DNA from: Planctomycetota bacterium
Lineage (GTDB): Bacteria > Planctomycetota > Phycisphaerae > Phycisphaerales > UBA1924
DNA: 37,049 bases
NCBI GenBank assembly: GCA_014584315.1
Contig: JACTNA010000008.1
Location: 1-37,049, forward strand
Reading direction: 5' to 3'
The stretch's first letter is position 1. The number at the start of each line of letters is the position of its first letter. The notes under the pieces are model-generated. The model ran no database searches. It was not told the DNA's origin and saw only the letters and a program-made list of their open reading frames with translations. Made by a program: the position numbers and the translations under genes. Shown here one piece after another: positions 25,448 through 33,347 of the stretch.

Positions 25448-28400
25448 CTACGCCACCGCGCGGCGCGGCGATCGCAGCCGACGCGCCCGCGCCAGCGTGC
25501 GCCACACTTCCTCGAACGGCTGGCGCGACAGGTCGCCGGCCCGCTGGCGCGCGTGCAGGTCGGACCCGCTCATCGGCACGCGCCCGTCGCACAGCGCGGT
25601 CATGGTCGTGCGGTCCAGGCGGTCGCGGGCCGCCACGGGCAGCGGCAGCGGCGCGATCCGGTCGCCCGCGATCGGTCTGGTGAGCGGGTCGATCACGCAC
25701 GCCCACGCGTGCATCAGCCAGTGGTCGTAGAAGCCCTCGACCTGGCCGTAGACCGCGTCGCACCTGGTGATGCGCGGGACGACCCACGGGCCGCCCCACG
25801 CCCCCCCCTCGCCCGCGAGCGAGACGAGCCGGCGCACGTTCTCGACCGCGCCCTCGAAGAGGTTCGCCCCCGCCATGTGCCGGTACGCCTCGGCGTCGGT
25901 CGCCAGCAGGTCCACGCTCACGGCGTCGACGCCGGACCGGGCGAGGGCATCGACGGCGGACGGCTCGCAGAGCAGGTTCGTGCGCAGGTGGATGCCCGCG
26001 ACGCCGCACTCGCGCGCGGTCGCGACGATCTCCGCCCAGGCCGGGTGCATCAGCGGGTCGCCCGCGCCGGCGAGGGTGACCGCGCCGTCGCGCCGGAGCC
26101 GCCCGAACTGCGCGAGCACGCGCCTGGCGGCCTCGACGGAGATGGGCCTGCGCTCCGGCGCCTCGCCGGAGCCCCACAGCGTGCGCGCCCGCAGCCCGCC
26201 CGTGCGACGCCCGGTGCAGAGTTCGAGCGTGAGCACCTGCGGGGCGGGGCCGGCGAGCGAGAGCGGGGACGCCTCGGCCGCGCGGCAGAGCGCGGCCGCG
26301 TCCGCCTCGTCCGCCGGCGCGCCGCACGACGCCGCCAGGCGCGAGAGCGCGAGCGCGCGCGAAGGCTCGTCCGGGATGAACCGCACCCCCGCGTCGCGCA
26401 CCAGCGGGTCCACGTGCACGCACACGTCCTTGGCGATCGGGTCCAGCACCGGCGCGACGGGCACGTAGCCGAGCAGCCCGCCCATCGACGCGATCGGCCC
26501 CGCGCCCGACGCCTGCGACGCCATCTCCTCCGCGAGCGTCCGCTCGATCACGCACGGCGCGAGGCCCGGGGGCGCCTGCGTGAACGTGAACCGGTGCTCG
26601 CTCGGGCGTTCGAGGCACCGCTCGACGACGGCGTCCGTCAGCGCGGGATCGAGCAGCGCCCAGTCCGCGCCGCAGACGACCGCGGCGTCGATTCCCTCGT
26701 CGCGCATCACGCCCGCGAGCGTCTCGGCGTCGAAGGCCTCGTCGTAGCAGGTCTGGTTCGCCAGCCCGCCCCGCCAGCACGAGCGCGCCCAGAGCCGCGC
26801 CCGCGCCACGGCGTGCCGACGCTCGCCCAGCGGGTGGCGATCGACCCGCCGCACCGCGACCTCCAGCCCCGCGGGAACGTCGCCGACGATCGCGCGCACG
26901 CGCTGCTCGTCCTGCGCCAGCAGCACGACGCGGCGCACGCGCGTGGTCCGCGCGAGCCGCCGGAGCAGCATCGCCAGCGGGTTCAGCCCGCTGAGGAACC
27001 GGTCTTCGAGGCGTCGCGGCGTGCCCAGCCCGCCGCGGTCGGGGTCGGCGGCGATCACCGCCGCGACGCGCAGTGCCTCGCGCGTGATCCGCACGCCGTC
27101 GGGCGCCGGCGCGGGGGAGCGGGTCGCCTTCGCCCCCCCCTCCATGGCGGCCGCGGTGTCGTCGAGCATCCGGCCCATCGCGTCGGCCGCGTCGGCCAGC
27201 CAGGTCACGTTCTCGAGGTCGCGCTCGATCTGCTTGCGCTGGCGCTCGAGCGGCGAGAGGCCCTCGTCGAGGGCGATCTCGCGGTCGCGGCGGAAGCGGC
27301 GGAGGGTGCCCGTCTGGTTCAGGCGCTGCACCAGTTCGTACGCCGCGCCGAGCGACGCGACCTCGCGGGCCAGCCCCTGCACGCGCCCGATGAGGCGGTT
27401 GACCCTGGCCTGATCCGCGTGGTGGTCGCGCATCTCCGCGAGCAGTCCGGCCGTCTCGCGGCTGATCTCGCCCACGCGCCGCACGCCGCCGCGCAACGCC
27501 CGCGCCCGTTCGGCGGCGATGCGCGCGCCGCGCCGGAGCGCGGCCTCGTCGCGCGTCGCCTGGGGCAGCGCGACCCGCGGCGAGCCGGCGGGCGCGCAGC
27601 GCTCCAGCGCAACCGCGAGCGTCATCGGCGTGGCGTGCCGCTTTCGGGCGCCGCCCTCGGTGGCGTCGATCGTCGTCAGCCCGCGCCGCGCGTCTTCCTC
27701 GAACGCACGCTCGAACTGCACGAGGTACGACGCCATCTGGTCGTCGGTGTAGACGGGGCGGCCGTCCGCGTCCTCGACGCGGTGCAGCAGGCGACGGTGG
27801 CGCACGATCCGCTGCCATTCGAGCATTTCGAGCGTGTTGAACTCGTTGATCTCGCCCGCCCAGACCGCATGGATCGCCGCGCCGGGGCCGTAGTACTGCC
27901 CGTCCGTAAAGGCCAGGTCCTGCCCGATGAGCATCACCGGGTCGCACCCGAGGTGGCGCGCAAGGTAGTACGCGAGGTGCGCCACCGTCGCGCCCGCGGG
28001 CAGCGTCGCGCGATCGGGTCGGCGCTCGCTCCCGAGCACGGCGTCGAGCACCGGGTCGGCGGGGCAGCGGATCGCGCCCGGGAACGCCGCGAGGATCGCC
28101 GGGTTCGCCTTCGCGTCGGCGACGAGCGTGACGCCCCGCACGTCCTCCGGCGTCAACCCTTCGTAGAACCGGCGCGAGATCTCGTGCCAGTCCAGCGCGG
28201 TGACGAAGTGCGGGCGGATGCCGCGCTCGAGCAACTGCTTGAGCACGGTCTGCACGGCGACAATGACGACGCGGTCGCGCACGCCGGGTCGCGCCAGCAG
28301 GTCGATGTTGCGGCGCAGGCTCGGCCCCGCGCTCACGACCACCGCCGGTCGGCCGGCGCACGCGCCGGCGAGGTCGCCGACGCCCGGGCAGCCCGCGTAG

Positions 28401-29074
28401 TGGTCGAGGTTCATCAGGAGGTTTCGGAGGGTGGTCTCCATCTGCACGAGCGTGGTGACGACGGTGGTGCGCAGGGCGCGCACGACGCGGGTCAGTTCCT
28501 CGCCGAAGCGCGGCGCCAGCGCGCCCAGCCGGGCCTTGCTCGCCGGGTGCTCGACGATCTTCACCCCCAGGGACAGGATGCCCTCCGCCCCGGCGATGCC
28601 CCGAGAGAGCGAGGCCGGATCGCACTCCACGAGCACCGCCACCGTCCCCCCCCCGAGCCAGGCCGAGCAGTCCACGCGCTCGAGCACGGCCCGGAGCAGC
28701 CCCGCGTCCGGCTCGAAGCAGACGACGAAGCCGGCCTCGCCCATGCGGCGCGCCAGCGCGCCGACGTGGTGCCCCACGCCGAACCCCAGCACCGCCACCG
28801 CGCCCGAGGCGCGCGGGTCCACCGTCGCCGCCAGACGCTCGGCCTCCTCCAGGGGTCGTCGCCGGCTCGCCAGCCAGCGCGCCGCCGGGCCTTCGCCCTC
28901 GCTCGCCGTGATCGCGCCGTCGTCCGCGATCGCGAACGACAGGTCGGGGCGCGGCGGAGCCAGTCGCACGGCCTCGGCCGCCGACGCCGAGCGTACCGCC
29001 AGCGCGCGCAGATTCCGCTGGAACACCTCCGCGCTCGGCGCAAGCCCCTGCTGCCCCGCGTGCCCTACCGTCAT
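25448..29074 (-). CDS. Maf-type glycosyltransferase fused to NTP-transferase-like and degenerate radical-SAM-like domains
   Basis: This 1208-residue protein starts at the ATG at 29074 (GGAG seven bases upstream). Residues 220-395 form the Maf/DUF115 core (PAVVVSAGPSLRRNIDLL; LIGQDLAFTDGQYYGPG), associated with transfer of nonulosonic acids to flagellin. A helical region (about 500-690) follows. Residues 709-945 resemble an SpsF-like NTP-transferase fold (GIDAAVVCGADWALLDP; FTFTQAPPGLAPCVIERTL). Residues 946-1208 follow the radical-SAM/SPASM layout (VTLAGAGDPLMHPAWAEIV; ENVRRLVSLAG; PFEEVWRT). The CxxxCxxC site, however, reads C953-TGRR-T-GG-L, one Cys only, and the SPASM cysteines after CDGRV are missing. 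The first two domains suit the neuA/neuB/neuC neighbours. A C9 run (28646-28654) encodes Gly codons 141-143. Overall function is inferred. Confidence 0.75.
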   Translation of the reverse strand: MTVGHAGQQGLAPSAEVFQRNLRALAVRSASAAEAVRLAPPRPDLSFAIADDGAITASEGEGPAARWLASRRRPLEEAERLAATVDPRASGAVAVLGFGVGHHVGALARRMGEAGFVVCFEPDAGLLRAVLERVDCSAWLGGGTVAVLVECDPASLSRGIAGAEGILSLGVKIVEHPASKARLGALAPRFGEELTRVVRALRTTVVTTLVQMETTLRNLLMNLDHYAGCPGVGDLAGACAGRPAVVVSAGPSLRRNIDLLARPGVRDRVVIVAVQTVLKQLLERGIRPHFVTALDWHEISRRFYEGLTPEDVRGVTLVADAKANPAILAAFPGAIRCPADPVLDAVLGSERRPDRATLPAGATVAHLAYYLARHLGCDPVMLIGQDLAFTDGQYYGPGAAIHAVWAGEINEFNTLEMLEWQRIVRHRRLLHRVEDADGRPVYTDDQMASYLVQFERAFEEDARRGLTTIDATEGGARKRHATPMTLAVALERCAPAGSPRVALPQATRDEAALRRGARIAAERARALRGGVRRVGEISRETAGLLAEMRDHHADQARVNRLIGRVQGLAREVASLGAAYELVQRLNQTGTLRRFRRDREIALDEGLSPLERQRKQIERDLENVTWLADAADAMGRMLDDTAAAMEGGAKATRSPAPAPDGVRITREALRVAAVIAADPDRGGLGTPRRLEDRFLSGLNPLAMLLRRLARTTRVRRVVLLAQDEQRVRAIVGDVPAGLEVAVRRVDRHPLGERRHAVARARLWARSCWRGGLANQTCYDEAFDAETLAGVMRDEGIDAAVVCGADWALLDPALTDAVVERCLERPSEHRFTFTQAPPGLAPCVIERTLAEEMASQASGAGPIASMGGLLGYVPVAPVLDPIAKDVCVHVDPLVRDAGVRFIPDEPSRALALSRLAASCGAPADEADAAALCRAAEASPLSLAGPAPQVLTLELCTGRRTGGLRARTLWGSGEAPERRPISVEAARRVLAQFGRLRRDGAVTLAGAGDPLMHPAWAEIVATARECGVAGIHLRTNLLCEPSAVDALARSGVDAVSVDLLATDAEAYRHMAGANLFEGAVENVRRLVSLAGEGGAWGGPWVVPRITRCDAVYGQVEGFYDHWLMHAWACVIDPLTRPIAGDRIAPLPLPVAARDRLDRTTMTALCDGRVPMSGSDLHARQRAGDLSRQPFEEVWRTLARARRLRSPRRAVA

Positions 29075-29133
29075 TCGCTCTCCGATCCGTTCGCCCGCCT
29101 TGGATCGACCCGCCCGACGACGCGGCTGCAAAG

Positions 29134-29865
29134 ATGCTCGACGCCAGAGCCTATCAACCACCCCCCGCACACGCCCGGCGTCACGGGTGTCCCGCCTGTG
29201 CCCTCTCGCTCTGCCTCGCCGCCGCACCCGCCCTCGCGATCCTCACGCCGCCGCCCTCGCTCCCGTCGCTCCCGCGCCCGCCGATCGTCCCGCACCTGCT
29301 CTTCGAGTCGCCGCTGCCGCTCGTGTTCGCCGTTCTCGCCGCGGGATGTATCGCCGCGATCGCGTTCCATCGTCGCGCGCGGACGAAGCACGCCGGCCTG
29401 GCGGCGGGCGCATCCGTACTCGTCTCGGGCGTGCTGCTGGCCCTCGCCTCGCTCGTCGAGACGCCGCGTGAGCGCGTCATCGCCCGCACCCGCCTGCTGG
29501 TGGACGCCGTGGCCCGCGCCGACGCCAACACCCTCGAAGACCTGCTCGCGCCCGACTGCCTCGTCACGTTCGACCGCGCCCCCAATGGTTGGGAGAAACC
29601 GGAGACCGTGGACTGGATCAGCGACAACCTGCGCGGGCGGTATACGGTCGCTCAGCACGAGGTTACCGGCGTGCAGGCCCAGGTCGGCCCCCAGCGCGGG
29701 CTGGCGCGCACCCGACCCGCGGTCCGAGTGACTCCCGACATCACCGGCCGCCCGCACGCGTTCGTCTGCCTGATCACGTGGCGCAAAGACCCCGACGGCA
29801 CTTGGCGCGCCCTGCGCATCGAACCGCTCTGGCTTCAGGGCTACGGCGACCTGACCGGGCGGTGA
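29134..29865 (+). CDS. Membrane protein with C-terminal SnoaL/NTF2-like domain
   Basis: This 243-residue protein has a hydrophobic N-terminal stretch (about residues 22-37), two predicted transmembrane helices (PLPLVFAVLAAGCIAAIAFH at about 61-80 and AGLAAGASVLVSGVLLALASLV at about 87-108), and a C-terminal domain from about 112. That domain (RVIARTRLLVDAVARADANTLEDLLAPDCLVTF...; LITWRKDPDGTWRALRIEPLWL) matches the NTF2/SnoaL-like cone fold. The ATG at 29134 is accepted but its first 20 residues are unusual, so the start is uncertain. It diverges from the Maf fusion with a 59-base gap that must hold both promoters. Function is unknown. Confidence 0.7.
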   Translation: MLDARAYQPPPAHARRHGCPACALSLCLAAAPALAILTPPPSLPSLPRPPIVPHLLFESPLPLVFAVLAAGCIAAIAFHRRARTKHAGLAAGASVLVSGVLLALASLVETPRERVIARTRLLVDAVARADANTLEDLLAPDCLVTFDRAPNGWEKPETVDWISDNLRGRYTVAQHEVTGVQAQVGPQRGLARTRPAVRVTPDITGRPHAFVCLITWRKDPDGTWRALRIEPLWLQGYGDLTGR

Positions 29866-29874
29866 GATCGAAAC

Positions 29875-30008
29875 GCGAAAAGCGAAAAGCGATAAAGCGA
29901 AAATGAGAGCGGGACTTCGCGCGGATCAACGTCCGGCGCTCCGGATCTTCGCTTTTCGTTTTTCGCTTTTCGCTTTATCGTTCTATCGCTTTATCGCTTT
30001 ATCGCTTT
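29875..30008. repeat. AT-rich inverted repeat of GCGAAAA/GCGATAAA units between convergent genes
   Basis: The left arm (29875-29903) is GCGAAAA twice, GCGATAAA, GCGAAAA. The right arm (29948-30008) holds eight to nine inverted copies (TTTTCGC, TTTATCGC). The arms flank a 44-base GC-rich spacer with an imperfect TCCGG/CCGGA hairpin. The transcript could fold into a long stem in either direction and would end in a U-rich arm, so it may act as a bidirectional terminator. It contrasts sharply with the GC-rich surroundings. Confidence 0.7.
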
Positions 30009-30010
30009 CC

Positions 30011-30886
30011 CTACTGCCGCTCTTCCGGCACCGCGACCAGCGAACTGGGCTGCATCCGCCAGGCCTTCGGGTCGTTGGCTGGCACGCCCCGGACGCGCTC
30101 GCGGATGCCCTTGCCATTGAGCAGGTTCAGAGGGTGGCGTTTGCGGGCCTCGCGCAGGGGCAGGCTCTCGAAGCCGGGCGAGTTGACGGGGTCGTAGTCG
30201 GCGGTGCCGAAGATGCCGACCGTCACGGTGCTGCGTTCCGGGCCGTGGTAGTAGAAAGCGAGTTCGCCCTCGCGTCGCAGCTGGGCGGCGGCCTGCTCCG
30301 CGGTCTTCCGGCACTCCGCGAGTTCCTGCGCGGTGGGCCGCTTGTCGTCCGCCGGGCCGTAGATGCCGACCTGGAGCGTGTAGAGGGCGGACGAGCCGTA
30401 GTACTTCCTGGCGTTGCGCAGGTCGAACTGCGGGATGCTGCCGGCCAGCCGGTCCGGGCTGGGCGGGCTGAGCAGGGCGTCGGCGAACGGGCGCTGCCCA
30501 TCGACCACGAGCGTCTGCACCCGGCGCAGGTCGGTGGCGGCACGCGGGTCATCCGGGCCGGCATACTTCCCGAACGCGAGGACGACGGCGCGGCCCCGCT
30601 CCTCGACGTACGCGCTCTCCAGCCCGGCCATGGTCTTCGCCTTCCAGAGCGACTGCGCGGCCCGGTCCGCCTTGTCCGAACCGATGAACGCCGCGATCAC
30701 GATCGTCCAGTCGTCGGCCATGGGGGCCGCGCTCGGCTGCGCGCCGGGCGAGGGCTGGTTGCGCCGACGCTCCGGCTGCTCGATTCCCCCCCCCTGAGCG
30801 ACGAGCTGTGCGCACGCGAGGGCAACGCACGCCGCGACCACCCAGCGCAGACCCCCGCCGCCCGTTCCCGTGGTCCCGAATGCCAT
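30011..30886 (-). CDS. Exported protein with two SPOR-like repeats
   Basis: This 291-residue protein has an N-terminal hydrophobic segment (about 13-30) typical of a signal peptide, then a Pro-rich linker (about 35-57). Residues 58-125 (DDWTIVIAAFIGSDKADRAAQSLW...) and about 165-235 (ALYTLQVGIYG...CRKTAEQAAAQLRREGELAFYYHG...VTVGIFG) look like two copies of an SPOR-type alpha/beta fold, which in other bacteria binds peptidoglycan stripped of stem peptides. The match is to fold pattern, not to a close homologue. A C9 run (30786-30794) lies at Gly codons early in the frame. It is divergent from the FlgM-like gene, with 235 bases between; that gap holds no gene that I can see. Confidence 0.6.
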   Translation of the reverse strand: MAFGTTGTGGGGLRWVVAACVALACAQLVAQGGGIEQPERRRNQPSPGAQPSAAPMADDWTIVIAAFIGSDKADRAAQSLWKAKTMAGLESAYVEERGRAVVLAFGKYAGPDDPRAATDLRRVQTLVVDGQRPFADALLSPPSPDRLAGSIPQFDLRNARKYYGSSALYTLQVGIYGPADDKRPTAQELAECRKTAEQAAAQLRREGELAFYYHGPERSTVTVGIFGTADYDPVNSPGFESLPLREARKRHPLNLLNGKGIRERVRGVPANDPKAWRMQPSSLVAVPEERQ

Positions 30887-31121
30887 GGTGGATGCTCCTG
30901 CCCCACCTCCAGCCTACCCGCCGGCGCGGCGTCGGGCCATGTTCGGTAAGTTTGTGTCCGCCAACAGGTTGCGGTCAATAGGGACGAAACCGGGAGTATT
31001 GAAGGCCCGCGACGCCGCGCGTCGATACTCTGGCCAAGTCGGTCGGGTGCCCCGCCGGGGCGTCGGCCGAACTGGAGGCCCGGCTCCGAGACCCGGGCGG
31101 CGTCGGTGGGAGGCCCGTTCG

Positions 31122-31418
31122 ATGTTCAACCTTGCTCCGGTGGGAGGCACACAGGCGGGCCGGTCGGCCGAGGGGGTGGCCTCTACGGCCGAAGACCGGG
31201 CACGCGCGCCGGTCGAGGTCCCCGCCCCCGTTCGCCCGGGTGACCGTGTCGAGGTCTCGCGTCTGTCCGTGCTGATGAGCCGGCTCCGCGACATGCCGGA
31301 CATCCGCCATGACCTCGTGGATCGCCTGCGGCACGAGATCGAGTCCGGGGCTTATCCGACGGCTGAACGCCTCGACGCCGCCCTCGACGCCCTCCTCGAC
31401 GAGATCAGCCCGGGGTAG
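31122..31418 (+). CDS. flgM: FlgM-like anti-sigma-28 factor
   Basis: This 98-residue protein has a disordered, Ala/Pro/Arg-rich first half and an FlgM-type C-terminal helical region: DRVEVSRLSVLMSRLRDMPDIRHDLVDRLRHEIESGAYPTAERLDAALDALLDEI. FlgM holds the flagellar sigma factor FliA inactive until the hook is complete and is then exported. The start is the ATG at 31122, with GGGAGG eight bases upstream; longer open sequence before it is not protein-like. The gene lies apart from any flagellar structural gene in the window. Its last bases overlap the end of the convergent alpha/beta hydrolase gene by 14 bases. Confidence 0.75.
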   Translation: MFNLAPVGGTQAGRSAEGVASTAEDRARAPVEVPAPVRPGDRVEVSRLSVLMSRLRDMPDIRHDLVDRLRHEIESGAYPTAERLDAALDALLDEISPG

Positions 31419-32235
31419 TCCCGAGGGCGGTCGTCAGGAACTCCACCATCGCGATCTTGGCGTCGTTCGAGTGCCGGCCGAACCCGGCGTGTTCTTCCGG
31501 CGCGCCCGTCTCGGTGAAGGTCACCAGCCGCACCTGCTCCGGGTCCGACCCGCGGGCGGCGTAGTGCGCGCGCAGGTCGTCGATGAACGCCCGTTGGGTC
31601 TCGAACGCGACCACTCGGTCCGTCGTCGCGTGGATCGCAAGGAAAGGAATGGGCCTCCAGCCCGCCAGGTGCCGCGACGGATCGAGACGCTCGACCCGTT
31701 CCCGTGGATGGTCGATCGGCCACGCCTTGCGCCCCGATCCCGCCGGCGGGAAGTAGAGGTCGGTCAACCGCCCGCTGGTCGCCTCCACGAACGCCGCCGA
31801 GAACGGGTGCGGCTCGCAGAGTCGGCGCAGCGTGATCATGCCTCCGGCCGACATCCCGCCGATGGCGAACCGCGCCGGGTCGAAGACGCCGCCGTCCTCG
31901 ACCGCCCGGAGCGCGCGCACGACCGCGTCGATCTCGCCGACGGCCTGCTCGACAACGTCGAGCGTGTGCCTCGGGTCGTGCATGCGCGGCCCGTCTCGCT
32001 CGCCGTGCCCGGGCAGGTCGATCGCGCACACGGCGATGCCCGCGCGGATCAGGCGCAGGTAGCGCCCGGGGTCGAGTTCCTTGCTCACGGTGCGCCCGTG
32101 CAGCCAGACGAGCGTCGGCGCGGGGCGCGCCCAGTCCGGGTGCGCGAGCAGCGCGGGAACACCCGCAGCCCCGAGCCGCGCGTGCCGGGCCTGATCGGCG
32201 AGGGCCTTGGGGAAGCGTGCGAACCGAGGATGCAT
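31405..32235 (-). CDS. Alpha/beta hydrolase family protein
   Basis: This 276-residue cytosolic hydrolase shows the oxyanion strand TLVWLHGRTVSKE, AVCAIDLPGHGERDG, and a nucleophile elbow IGGMSAGGMITL (G-M-S-A-G, Ser at about residue 133). It also has an acid residue in AIHATTDRVVAFET and a C-terminal His in EEHAGFGRHS. This arrangement fits an esterase, dienelactone hydrolase or cephalosporin-C deacetylase-like peptidase. I chose the ATG at 32235 because the 15 codons upstream look non-conserved. It is followed convergently, with overlap, by the FlgM-like gene, and lies 49 bases from the nitroreductase stop in the same direction. Substrate is unknown. Confidence 0.82.
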   Translation of the reverse strand: MHPRFARFPKALADQARHARLGAAGVPALLAHPDWARPAPTLVWLHGRTVSKELDPGRYLRLIRAGIAVCAIDLPGHGERDGPRMHDPRHTLDVVEQAVGEIDAVVRALRAVEDGGVFDPARFAIGGMSAGGMITLRRLCEPHPFSAAFVEATSGRLTDLYFPPAGSGRKAWPIDHPRERVERLDPSRHLAGWRPIPFLAIHATTDRVVAFETQRAFIDDLRAHYAARGSDPEQVRLVTFTETGAPEEHAGFGRHSNDAKIAMVEFLTTALGTTPG

Positions 32236-32284
32236 GGGGTTCGAGGATATGCCCACCCCGAGAGACGGCCGTCGTGGCACGCGT

Positions 32285-33319
32285 TCACCCCCGCACGACT
32301 TCCTCCACCGCGCGTCTCGGCGTCGGCTTCGCTTCGGGCGCGTACCCGATCCGCAGCAGGCACTGCGGCACGCCCGGTCGTTCGGCGATCGACGCCAGCC
32401 GGGGCCGGAGCGTCTCGACCTCGATCGGCTGGTTCAGGAACGACGCGGAAAGCCCGACCGCGGTCGCCAGCAGCAGCACGTGCTGCAGGGCCTGGCCGGC
32501 GCGGAGCCACTCGACCGTCGTGTCGCCCGGCGTGCCGAGCACGGCCAGCAGGGGCGAGTGCTCGGCGAGGTCCATGTCCCTGGCTGCGACGCCCTTGCCG
32601 AGGTCGAGCGTGCGGATGACGAACGGCTCGGCGATGGAGACGAGGTCGCTGTAGCCGTGGGCGTAGCCGGGCATCCCGTCGCGGCTGTGGCTTCGGTTCG
32701 AGTGAATCCACGCCGCCAGTTCGCGCCGGAAGCGCTTGTCGGCGAACTGGATGCGGTCGCCCTCCGCGACCAGCCCCGCGATCGTGTGCCGGTCTCGCTT
32801 TCGCGTGAAGCACGCGAGCCATGCGCGCTCCGCCTCGGCGGCGGCCGTGAGCCGAGCCTGGAGCGCGTCCTCGACGGCACGCTGCTCGTAGGGCGCGCGG
32901 TTGGTGTGGCGGCGGGGGATCGCGCCGAAGAGCACGTGCATCTCGTGCGGAACCTCCTCGCGCGGGCCGAGCGCGAACGCGGCGAGCAGGTCGCGTTCGC
33001 CCGGATCGGGCTGGAGTTCGATCAGCGGTTGGTAGCCGAAGTGCTCGGCCGCGACGCGGAGGTTGAACAGCGCACACCCGCAGGACATCGTCATCTTGCG
33101 GTCGTCCGGATCGACGACCGGCAGGGCGCGCGACCGGTCCGCGTAGACCTCGACCCGCCCGCCCCTCAGCCGGAAGATCCAGGGCTGCGTGTTGTGCCCC
33201 GAAGGCGCGAGCACGGCGTAGCCGAGCAGGAAACGGAGCCGCTCGGCGACTGGGGCGTCGTGGCCCGGGAAGGCGGACGCGGAGACGTTCCACGGTTCCA
33301 ACTCGGGAGAGCCTTTCAT
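32285..33319 (-). CDS. Nitroreductase-like flavin oxidoreductase (Acg family)
   Basis: This 344-residue protein is of the nitroreductase-fold Acg type (Rv2032-like), recognised by LLGYAVLAPSGHNTQPWIFRLRGGRVEVYADRSRALPVVDPDDR near residues 31-75. The FMN-phosphate contact region is SGHNTQPW. Later features are IPRRHTNRAPYEQRAV, GDTTVEWLRAGQALQHVLLLATAVGLSASFLNQPIEVE and the C-terminal PQCLLRIGYAPEAKPTPRRAVEEVV. It is about 120 residues longer than the short nitroreductases, as usual for Acg. It lies 28 bases after the metallo-beta-lactamase-fold gene. The physiological substrate is unknown, and some Acg proteins only sequester FMN. Confidence 0.88.
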   Translation of the reverse strand: MKGSPELEPWNVSASAFPGHDAPVAERLRFLLGYAVLAPSGHNTQPWIFRLRGGRVEVYADRSRALPVVDPDDRKMTMSCGCALFNLRVAAEHFGYQPLIELQPDPGERDLLAAFALGPREEVPHEMHVLFGAIPRRHTNRAPYEQRAVEDALQARLTAAAEAERAWLACFTRKRDRHTIAGLVAEGDRIQFADKRFRRELAAWIHSNRSHSRDGMPGYAHGYSDLVSIAEPFVIRTLDLGKGVAARDMDLAEHSPLLAVLGTPGDTTVEWLRAGQALQHVLLLATAVGLSASFLNQPIEVETLRPRLASIAERPGVPQCLLRIGYAPEAKPTPRRAVEEVVRG

Positions 33320-33347
33320 CGCCGACCTCCCGGCCGCGTTCGCCGAC

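Noticed and set aside
24758..29731. A 1657-codon open frame antisense to neuA and the Maf fusion
   Set aside because: Composition (Arg/His/Ala/Asp repeats) is that of a shadow frame; the opposite strand has recognisable protein motifs.
30887..31121. Search for a sigma-28 or sigma-54 promoter before the FlgM-like gene
   Set aside because: TTGAAG with GATACT at 19-base spacing and a GTCGATAC sequence were seen, but neither matches a consensus well enough to report.
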